Assembly (NCBI GenBank): GCA_020832725.1
Contig: JAFIEC010000298.1
Span: forward strand, 1-5,484
Reading direction: 5' to 3'
Length of the DNA stretch: 5,484 bases
From: Paracoccaceae bacterium
GTDB taxonomy: Bacteria; Pseudomonadota; Alphaproteobacteria; Rhodobacterales; Rhodobacteraceae
The stretch's first letter is position 1. Each line of letters opens with the position of its first letter. This document shows, one piece after another, positions 1 through 5,005 of this stretch. The notes beneath the pieces were generated by a model. The model searched no databases, was not told where the DNA came from, and saw nothing but the letters and a program-made list of their open reading frames with translations. The position numbers were made by a program, and so were the translations under genes.

Positions 1-152
1 GTCTTGATCCCCACGATCTCGAACGCACCCTCGGGCAGGTCGTGGGCCGCCAGCAGGCGGGCACGGGTCTCATGGGCCTGGGCCAACGCCAGCGGAGAGC
101 CGCGGGTGCCGATGCGCAGGGGCCGTTCGGGGCTGGGCAGATCGCGTATCAT
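1..152 (-). CDS. hemC: Porphobilinogen deaminase (hydroxymethylbilane synthase), N-terminal part
   Basis: HemC joins four porphobilinogen units into hydroxymethylbilane in the cytoplasm, an early common step of heme synthesis. Only the first 50 codons are visible; the gene runs off the left edge. Reading the minus strand from the ATG at 152 gives MIRDLPSPERP followed by LRIGTRGSPLALAQA (residues 12-26), the characteristic HemC N-terminus. R17 and S19 match E. coli Arg11 and Ser13, which contact the dipyrromethane cofactor and substrate. The last readable residues, IVGIK, fit the strand that leads into the usual KTSGD-like motif. The start is chosen by fit to the family N-terminus. An in-frame GTG two codons upstream (156-158) is better placed behind a Shine-Dalgarno-like AAGGCGG, so the exact start is uncertain. 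The gene is divergent from hemE. Identity is secure; the rest cannot be judged. Confidence 0.93.
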   Translation of the reverse strand, partial: MIRDLPSPERPLRIGTRGSPLALAQAHETRARLLAAHDLPEGAFEIVGIK

Positions 153-198
153 GAACACGGCATAGCCGCCTTGCGCGGGACTGACAATTGCTCTCGGA

Positions 199-226
199 TT
201 GACTTTGTCGGGTCGACACGAAACAT
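199..226 (+). promoter_or_regulatory. Candidate hemE promoter
   Basis: A TTGACT hexamer at 199-204 is a good sigma-70 -35 match. At a 16-bp spacing, AAACAT (221-226) is a weak -10 with three of six consensus bases. Transcription would start near 233 and give a short leader containing the GAGGG ribosome-binding site at 246-250. The spacer overlaps a short inverted repeat, TGTCG-GGT-CGACA (206-218), which could be an operator. A good -35 with a poor -10 is common in GC-rich alphaproteobacteria. This is a by-eye call. Confidence 0.4.
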
Positions 227-253
227 CTGGTCGCGCAGCGAAACCGAGGGACC

Positions 254-1285
254 ATGACAGATCAGAAATTGCTCTTGCGCGCGCTGGGGGGCGAAACGCT
301 TCCGGTGCCGCCCGTCTGGATGATGCGTCAGGCCGGGCGCTACCTGCCCGAGTACCGCGCCACGCGCGCGCAGGCGGGGGATTTCCTCAGCCTGTGCTAC
401 AATCCCGAGCTTGCCGCCGAGGTGACGCTTCAGCCGATCCGGCGCTACGGGTTCGATGCGGCGATCCTGTTCGCGGATATCCTGCTGCTGCCTCAGGCGC
501 TTGGCGCAGACCTGTGGTTCGTCACCGGCGAGGGGCCGCGGCTTTCCACCATCACCGATGCTGCAGGCGTGGCGGGCCTGAGACCCGTGGCCGACATCCA
601 CGAGACACTGTCACCGATCTACGAGACCGTGCGCATCCTGTCGCGGGAGCTTCCGGCCGAGACGACGCTGATCGGCTTTGCCGGTGCGCCGTGGACGGTG
701 GCCACCTACATGGTCGCGGGGCGCGGCACGCCCGACCAGGGCCCGGCCCATGCCTTCAAGGCCGCCGACCGGGCGGCGTTCTCGGCGCTGATCGACCGGC
801 TGACCGAGGCGACGGTCGAATACCTCTCGGCTCAGGTAGAGGCCGGGGCCGAGGTGATCAAGCTGTTCGACAGTTGGGCAGGCTCCCTCAAGGGGGCGGA
901 TTTCGACGATTTCGCCCTTGCGCCCGCCCGCACCATCATCACCGCGTTGAAGGCCCGCCATCCCGGCCTGCCGGTGATCGCCTTCCCGCGCGAGGCCGGG
1001 GCCCGCTATGAGGGCTTTGCCCGGGCGGTGGGGGCCGATTGCCTGGCACTGGACAATTCGGTCGAAGCTTCCTGGGCCGCCGCACGCCTGCAGCCCGATG
1101 GCTGCGTGCAGGGCAACCTCGCGCCGCGGCACCTGGTCACTGGCGGCCCCGATCTGGTGGCGGAGACCCGCGCAATCTGTCAGGCGTTCTCCAACGGTCC
1201 ACATATCTTCAACCTGGGCCATGGCATCACGCCGGATGCCGACCCGGAAAACGTGCACCGCATGCTCGAGGCGATCCGGGGCTGA
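254..1285 (+). CDS. hemE: Uroporphyrinogen III decarboxylase
   Basis: HemE removes the four acetate carboxyls of uroporphyrinogen III to give coproporphyrinogen III in the cytoplasm, the branch committed to heme and chlorophyll. The 343-residue length is normal for bacterial HemE. Signature 1 is PVWMMRQAGRYLPEYR (residues 20-35), with R25 and R29 as substrate-carboxylate contacts. The FADIL motif carries D75, equivalent to the pyrrole-coordinating Asp86 of the human enzyme. Signature 2, IGFAGAPWTVATYMVAG, spans 140-156 with Y152 matching human Tyr164. FDSWAG (205-210) includes S207, and NLGHGITPD (320-328) includes H323, matching human Ser219 and His339. All key residues are intact. The ATG at 254 follows GAGGG at 246-250 and gives a standard N-terminus. 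The gene is divergent from hemC, and a cytochrome gene starts 14 nt after its stop, so the two are probably cotranscribed. Confidence 0.97.
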   Translation: MTDQKLLLRALGGETLPVPPVWMMRQAGRYLPEYRATRAQAGDFLSLCYNPELAAEVTLQPIRRYGFDAAILFADILLLPQALGADLWFVTGEGPRLSTITDAAGVAGLRPVADIHETLSPIYETVRILSRELPAETTLIGFAGAPWTVATYMVAGRGTPDQGPAHAFKAADRAAFSALIDRLTEATVEYLSAQVEAGAEVIKLFDSWAGSLKGADFDDFALAPARTIITALKARHPGLPVIAFPREAGARYEGFARAVGADCLALDNSVEASWAAARLQPDGCVQGNLAPRHLVTGGPDLVAETRAICQAFSNGPHIFNLGHGITPDADPENVHRMLEAIRG

Positions 1286-1299
1286 GGCGGGGAGGGAAC

Positions 1300-1677
1300 A
1301 TGCGACAGGCAGGCGTTCGTCTTGCAGCAGCGGCGGCACTGGTGGCACTGGCAGGCTGCATCGAGCAGGAGGTGACCGCCTCCGGCGGAAGCCTCTATGC
1401 GAGCTATTGTGCTGCCTGCCACGGCACCGATGGTCGCGGCGGGGCCGGTGGCCCGGACCTTTCGCGGCTGTCGGCCCGGGCGCAGGGCGATTTCCCATTG
1501 GTGGAGGTTCTGGCCAAGATCGACGGCTATACCCGCGACCCGGCCGATGGCATGCCCGAATTCGGGGCGCTCCTCTCTGGTCCGACGGTGCCGGTCGAAA
1601 CCGGGCCGGACGTGCTCACGCCAACCCCCGTGGCACTGGTCGCCCTTGCCGATCATCTGCGCACCCTGCAGCGCTAG
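1300..1677 (+). CDS. Small lipoprotein c-type cytochrome (class I)
   Basis: This is a 125-residue exported monoheme cytochrome c, likely a periplasmic electron carrier tethered to a membrane. A short basic N-terminus and an Ala/Leu-rich segment lead to a lipobox, LAGC (residues 17-20), so C20 is the predicted lipidated residue. Position +2 is Ile, which does not suggest inner-membrane retention under the E. coli rule. The heme-binding motif is CAACH at 37-41. A probable axial methionine is M85 in DGMPEF, and the spacing fits a small class I fold. The reading frame stays open upstream into hemE, but the ATG at 1300 is chosen because GGAGGG (1291-1296) precedes it and it yields a proper signal sequence. 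It follows hemE by 14 nt, so the two probably share a transcript. The redox partner is unknown, and I cannot assign it to a named cytochrome. Confidence 0.9.
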   Translation: MRQAGVRLAAAAALVALAGCIEQEVTASGGSLYASYCAACHGTDGRGGAGGPDLSRLSARAQGDFPLVEVLAKIDGYTRDPADGMPEFGALLSGPTVPVETGPDVLTPTPVALVALADHLRTLQR

Positions 1678-1692
1678 GCGGGTGCCGCGCGG

Positions 1693-2544
1693 CTAGAAGT
1701 CGATGTGGCGGGAAAAGTCGCGGAGGGCGATGCGCCAGTCCTCGAACGATTCGGCGAAGTTCTCGCTGCTGACGCCTCCTTCGAGGTTGACGAAATAGGT
1801 CAGCCCCGCGCCCTCGTCCGTCTGGCGGGCCTGGCCCACGATCCGGTTGAGGTTCCACTCGTTGATGGATTCCAGCGAGGGCGGATTGCGCATGGTGAAG
1901 GTGACCGAATACTGCACCGCACCGCAATCCACGTTCTCGCGGCAATAGTAGAAGAACAGCACGAAGTTCAGCCCCTCGGCCGAGGAGATGATCATCGGGT
2001 TGCCGATGTTGGAACGGTCCATGTCGGCGCGGTATCCGAGGTCCCGGATCACCTCTGCCAGACCCTCCGGCCGGGACGCCGCAACCAGGCCCGGCACACC
2101 TGCCGAGACAGCGGGCGTGGGGCCGGGCCGGGCCGTCTCCACGAGGGCAGCGCAGGCCTCGGCCTCGCGTGCCGAGGCAGAGGCCCCGCCCGTGAGATCG
2201 TCGCGCAGTTCGTCGAAGAAGGTACCGACCTTCTCGAGTATGCGGGCATCGAAGGCAGCCTGCTCGGCATTGGCCGGCGCGTCAAAGAGGGCGGCGATGC
2301 TGTCATAGCGCCGTCCGTCCAGATAGCCCTCCTCGATACCGTGGCGGCGCAGCAAATCGGCGATCTCCTCGGAGCGGCGGGCGGCGGCGGACCGCTGCCC
2401 GGGGTCGCGGTCACGCTCGATCGCGTCGAACAGCAGGAAGTTGTTCACCGCCGTCGAGAAACAATCCTCCCAGGTGTTCCGATCCAGAGCCGCGGCGGTC
2501 GTGGCGGAGAGGCACAGGGCCATGGTGGCAAGCAAGGCACGCAT
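1693..2544 (-). CDS. Secreted YbjN-domain protein, downstream paralogue (B)
   Basis: This 283-residue protein has no established function and appears to be exported. Residues 1-19 form a signal peptide ending TTAAA, with likely cleavage after A19. An N-terminal helical-looking domain contains WEDC (25-28) and GYLDGRRYDSI (73-83). The C-terminal part from about 152 resembles the YbjN family (Pfam YbjN, sometimes called a putative sensory transduction regulator). Visible motifs are SSAEGLNF, FFYYC, NEWN, VNLEGGVS and the ending DWRIALRDFSRHIDF. Mature-region cysteines are C28, C131, C201 and C207. The start at 2544 has GGAGGG six nt upstream, directly after the TGA of the preceding paralogue, so the pair is almost certainly one transcript. 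It shares about 58 of 133 residues with that neighbour over 151-283 (hand count). Unlike paralogue A, its middle segment (about 99-120) is charged rather than Ala/Gly-rich. Family assignment is from recognition of motifs, without a search. Confidence 0.82.
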   Translation of the reverse strand: MRALLATMALCLSATTAAALDRNTWEDCFSTAVNNFLLFDAIERDRDPGQRSAAARRSEEIADLLRRHGIEEGYLDGRRYDSIAALFDAPANAEQAAFDARILEKVGTFFDELRDDLTGGASASAREAEACAALVETARPGPTPAVSAGVPGLVAASRPEGLAEVIRDLGYRADMDRSNIGNPMIISSAEGLNFVLFFYYCRENVDCGAVQYSVTFTMRNPPSLESINEWNLNRIVGQARQTDEGAGLTYFVNLEGGVSSENFAESFEDWRIALRDFSRHIDF

Positions 2545-2556
2545 CCCGGACCCTCC

Positions 2557-3408
2557 TCAGAAATCGATATGTTGCGCGAAGTCGCGCAAGGCGATCCGCC
2601 AGTCATTCAGCACCGCGCGGAAGGTCTCGGGAGAGACGCCACCACGCAGACCCACGAAATGCGACACGATCGCCCTGTTCCCGTCCACCGAGGCCTGACC
2701 GATGATCCGGTCCGAGTTCCAGGTGTTCATCGTCTCCAGCCGCGGTGCCTCGTTCATGGTGAAGCTGGCGGAAAACAGCAGCGACCGACAATTCTCGCCC
2801 CCGTCGCAGCCATAGAAGAAGATGCCGTAGTTGAATCCCTCCGCTGCGGCAAAGATCCGCGGCACGCCACGGTCATTGAACTCCAGCTCGGCACCGGGAT
2901 GGGCCGTGTCGACCAGCGCGCGCAGCGCTTCGGGGCGGGTCGCGTCGATCAGCCCGACGGCCGCGCCACCACCGACGAACGCCGCAAGACGCGAGCCGCA
3001 TTGTTCCGCCTCGCCCTGGCGCCGCGCCACATCCGTCGGGGTCAGGAACACCGCCGCGGCAACGCCAGCGCCGGCAAGCCCGCCCATCAGGCGGGACTCG
3101 TCGGCACTCATTCCGGAGGGGCGGCCACGGATGGCATCCACCGAGGAAAACCGGCCCGCATCGAGATAGCCCGCCTCCACGCCCGCGCGGCGATAGGCAT
3201 CAAGCAATCCCGTGGCAAGCGGATGCGCCTCGGAATAGCGTGCGGCGCCGCGCGCATCCTGCTGCATCATCGCGTCGAAGACATAGACCCGCTCGAGGCA
3301 GCTTTCCCATTCGCCGCGCGGCATCTGCGCTGCGGCCGCAGAGACCAGCAAAAGCCCGCCCGCGAGGATTGCCCCGATCGCACCTGCGACCCTGCCGGTT
3401 GCGTTCAT
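2557..3408 (-). CDS. Secreted YbjN-domain protein, upstream paralogue (A)
   Basis: This is the first gene of the tandem pair and is also 283 residues long. Its signal peptide covers residues 1-27, with a hydrophobic core at 8-26 and likely cleavage in AAAA|Q after A27. WESC (34-37) and AGYLDAGRFSSVDAI (79-93) match the N-terminal domain of paralogue B. The YbjN-like C-terminal domain holds AAAEGFNYGIFFYGC (187-201), SASFTMNE, MNTWN, GLRGGVSPETF and the end DWRIALRDFAQHIDF. Cysteines C37, C137, C201 and C207 all have counterparts in B, which suggests two disulfides in the periplasm. Residues 107-122 are an uninterrupted hydrophobic Gly/Ala run, absent from B, that could be a membrane-associated helix or a buried core helix. 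The ATG at 3408 follows GGGAGG with a 5-nt spacer. A candidate promoter lies in the gap to hemF. No molecular function can be given. Confidence 0.82.
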   Translation of the reverse strand: MNATGRVAGAIGAILAGGLLLVSAAAAQMPRGEWESCLERVYVFDAMMQQDARGAARYSEAHPLATGLLDAYRRAGVEAGYLDAGRFSSVDAIRGRPSGMSADESRLMGGLAGAGVAAAVFLTPTDVARRQGEAEQCGSRLAAFVGGGAAVGLIDATRPEALRALVDTAHPGAELEFNDRGVPRIFAAAEGFNYGIFFYGCDGGENCRSLLFSASFTMNEAPRLETMNTWNSDRIIGQASVDGNRAIVSHFVGLRGGVSPETFRAVLNDWRIALRDFAQHIDF

Positions 3409-3433
3409 GGCCGCCTCCCTGTCACCGAAAGGG

Positions 3434-3463
3434 AGAATGTCGCAGCTTTGCCGCTCGCGTCAA
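3434..3463 (-). promoter_or_regulatory. Candidate promoter for the YbjN pair
   Basis: On the minus strand TTGACG (3463-3458) is a good -35, and CATTCT (3439-3434), 18 bp further on, is a partial -10. Transcription would begin near 3427 and leave a leader of about 18 nt with a GGGAGG ribosome-binding site before the ATG at 3408. The -35 falls inside the stem-loop that follows hemF, so readthrough from hemF and a private promoter are both possible. Confidence 0.4.
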
Positions 3464-3470
3464 GCGCGAG
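3454..3470 (-). terminator. Stem-loop directly after hemF stop
   Basis: CTCGCG (3454-3459) and CGCGAG (3465-3470) form a perfect 6-bp stem with a 5-nt loop. It begins at the base immediately after the hemF TGA on the minus strand. No U-tract follows, so it is not a classical intrinsic terminator; it may attenuate hemF transcripts or protect their 3' end. Inverted repeats of this size are not rare in GC-rich DNA. Confidence 0.35.
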
Positions 3471-4403
3471 TCAGACCCATTTCGCCAGAGGAGGCAGACT
3501 CATGAGAACGGCGTTCGCATCATGCCCCGTTTCAAGCCCGAACTTGGTGCCCCTGTCATAGACGAGGTTGTACTCCGCATAGAGCCCGCGATGCACGAGT
3601 TGGGCCTCACGCGCGGCCTCGTCCCATTCCTGGGTGCGGCGACGCTCCACCAGGGGCACGAAGGCCGGCAGGAAGGCCCGACCCACGTCCTGGGTAAAGG
3701 CGAAATCGGCCTCCCAATCGCCGGTGTTGAGGTCGTCGTAGAAGATGCCGCCCACACCCCGTGCCCGTCCACGATGGGGAACAAAGAAGTACTCGTCCGC
3801 CCAGGCCTTGAACCTTGGGTAGAGATCTGCCCCGTGGGGGGTGCAGGACCGCTCCAGCACCGCATGGAAATGGGCTGTGTCTTCGGGGTATTCGAGGCAG
3901 GGGTTGAGGTCGGACCCGCCGCCGAACCACCAGGCGTGCGGGGTCCAGAACATCCGCGTGTTCATGTGCACCGCCGGCACATGGGGGTTGCGCATGTGGG
4001 CCACAAGGCTGATGCCGCTGGCCCAGAAGCGGGGATCGTCCTCCATGCCCGGCACGCCACGCGCGGCCATCGCCTTCTGAGCCCGGGGTGCAAGGGTGCC
4101 ATAGACGGTGGAGACGTTCACTCCGACCTTCTCGAACACCCGCCCGCCCCGCATCACGCTCATCAGGCCGCCGCCCGCATCACCACCATCCTCGGCATGG
4201 CGCGACGTCTCCCGCAGCTCGAATGCGGCGGGCTCCATCTCGCTGCCGGGGCCATCGCGGTGGCTCTGCTCCAGCCCCTCGAAGGCCGCGCAGATCTCGT
4301 CTCGCAAGCTGCGGAACCAGGAAGAGGCGCGCGCCTTGCGCTCGGCGAAGAGGGCCGTATCGGCCTGGGGCGTGTCGGTCCCGGTGGCGGCGGTATCGGG
4401 CAT
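3471..4403 (-). CDS. hemF: Oxygen-dependent coproporphyrinogen III oxidase
   Basis: HemF oxidatively decarboxylates two propionates of coproporphyrinogen III to vinyls using O2, yielding protoporphyrinogen IX in the cytoplasm under aerobic conditions. The 310-residue product has typical length. Visible motifs are GGRVFEKVGVNVSTVYG (86-102), SLVAHMRNP (132-140), HVPAVHMNTR (141-150), WWFGGGSDLNPCLEY (158-172), and the family signature from KAWADEYFFVPHR (199-211) through RGVGGIFYDDL (215-225). H136, H146, H180 and H210 correspond to the conserved active-site histidines of the E. coli enzyme. The frame extends upstream to an ATG at 4439, but that has no ribosome-binding site. The ATG at 4403 has AGGAGA 5 nt upstream and is preferred. 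The gene is divergent from a small lipoprotein gene, and the YbjN pair follows 62 bp downstream on the same strand. It acts directly after HemE in the pathway. Confidence 0.97.
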   Translation of the reverse strand: MPDTAATGTDTPQADTALFAERKARASSWFRSLRDEICAAFEGLEQSHRDGPGSEMEPAAFELRETSRHAEDGGDAGGGLMSVMRGGRVFEKVGVNVSTVYGTLAPRAQKAMAARGVPGMEDDPRFWASGISLVAHMRNPHVPAVHMNTRMFWTPHAWWFGGGSDLNPCLEYPEDTAHFHAVLERSCTPHGADLYPRFKAWADEYFFVPHRGRARGVGGIFYDDLNTGDWEADFAFTQDVGRAFLPAFVPLVERRRTQEWDEAAREAQLVHRGLYAEYNLVYDRGTKFGLETGHDANAVLMSLPPLAKWV

Positions 4404-4469
4404 GGGTCTCTCCTGGCTCGTGCAGCCATTGCGTAGCACGGCCCGCTTTGGCCGCGCCAGCCCCGCCGG

Positions 4470-4484
4470 TGCGGCAGCGCCGCA
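4470..4484. promoter_or_regulatory. Perfect inverted repeat between hemF and lipoprotein gene
   Basis: TGCGGC-AGC-GCCGCA is a perfect 6-bp inverted repeat with a 3-bp centre, sitting in the 117-bp divergent gap between hemF (start 4403) and the lipoprotein gene (start 4521). Its position, about 65 bp before hemF and 36 bp before the other gene, would suit an operator serving either promoter. I do not recognise it as a known regulator site, and I could not find convincing -35/-10 boxes nearby. In this GC-rich context chance is a real alternative. Confidence 0.25.
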
Positions 4485-4520
4485 TTGCGCCAGAGGCCGG
4501 GCCGGGGTTAGGATCGGGCC

Positions 4521-4904
4521 ATGATGCGTCTGCTTTTCCTTCCGCTGGCCCTGGCCCTTGCCCTTGGCGCATGTGCCTCCGAGCGCGATATCTGCGAAAG
4601 GCAGGCCACGAGAGAGTTGCGCGCACTTGATACGATGATTGCCGAGACCGGACAGGCGCTGTCACGCGGCTACCGCGAGGAGCGGGATTTTCGTGTTGTC
4701 ACCCAGACAATCCTGTGCCCCGAGCGCGACAACCAGAGCCTGTTCTGCGATTTCGACAGCCTGGTGGAAGTTCCCCGGCGCGTGGCCATCGACCCGCAGG
4801 CCGAGCAACGCAAGCTGGACAACCTCCGGACCCTGAGAGCAGCCGAGGAGCGCCGTGCCGAGGCGGCACTGGCCGCCTGCGCGGCCCGGTTTCCTCCCGG
4901 CTGA
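4521..4904 (+). CDS. Small cysteine-containing lipoprotein of unknown function
   Basis: I do not recognise a function for this 127-residue protein. It starts with a Leu/Ala-rich signal sequence and a lipobox, LGAC (residues 15-18), so C18 should be lipidated; the +2 residue is Ala, compatible with outer-membrane sorting under the E. coli rule. The mature part contains C25, C66, C76 and C120, enough for two disulfides. Residues about 93-120 are rich in Gln, Glu, Arg, Leu and Ala and look like a long charged helix, possibly coiled coil, ending AALAACAARFPPG. A second ATG lies at codon 2. AGGA at 4510-4513 is 7 nt before the first ATG, so that start is used. The gene is divergent from hemF and convergent with recR. 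It is probably real: it has a clear lipoprotein signal, a ribosome-binding site and no competing gene on the other strand. Confidence 0.8.
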   Translation: MMRLLFLPLALALALGACASERDICERQATRELRALDTMIAETGQALSRGYREERDFRVVTQTILCPERDNQSLFCDFDSLVEVPRRVAIDPQAEQRKLDNLRTLRAAEERRAEAALAACAARFPPG

Positions 4905-4985
4905 CAAGTAGGCCGCACAGGGCGGATGCAGGCCCGGTGCCGCTTCGCAAGGCAGACATGACGCCGACACACGGTCTTGCGCGAC

Positions 4986-5001
4986 CCGGGACTTCGTCCG
5001 G
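4986..5001. terminator. Short hairpin between convergent lipoprotein gene and recR
   Basis: CCGGGAC (4986-4992) and GTCCGG (4996-5001) pair as a 6-bp stem with one bulged G and a 3-nt loop. It lies 4 bp beyond the recR stop codon in the 101-bp gap between two convergent genes, where a terminator would be expected. There is no T-run on either strand. Apart from this hairpin I see nothing in the gap 4905-5005. Confidence 0.3.
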
Positions 5002-5005
5002 AACC

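Noticed and set aside
181..230. Possible FnrL or CrtJ/PpsR sites upstream of hemE
   Set aside because: No TTGAT-N4-ATCAA is present, and the nearest TGT and ACA triplets are not separated by the required 12 bp.
199..1011. Plus-strand 270-codon frame overlapping hemE in another phase
   Set aside because: It is an Arg/Gly-rich frame shadow of hemE, with no motif and no separate ribosome-binding site.
611..1498. A 295-codon minus-strand open frame opposite hemE and the cytochrome
   Set aside because: Low-complexity Arg/Pro/Gly translation, antisense to two well-identified genes that show all expected motifs.
1705..3561. A 618-codon plus-strand open frame running opposite both YbjN genes and into hemF
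   Set aside because: Its translation is rich in Arg, His and Gly with no domain I recognise, and it lies fully antisense to genes with signal peptides, ribosome-binding sites and family motifs. Long antisense frames are expected in GC-rich DNA.
3240..4436. A 398-codon plus-strand open frame opposite hemF
   Set aside because: It is an Arg/His/Pro-rich mirror of the intact hemF reading frame and has no independent signal.
4404..4439. Longer hemF start at 4439 adding MLRNGCTSQERP
   Set aside because: No ribosome-binding site precedes it, while the ATG at 4403 has AGGAGA at good spacing and gives a normal family length.
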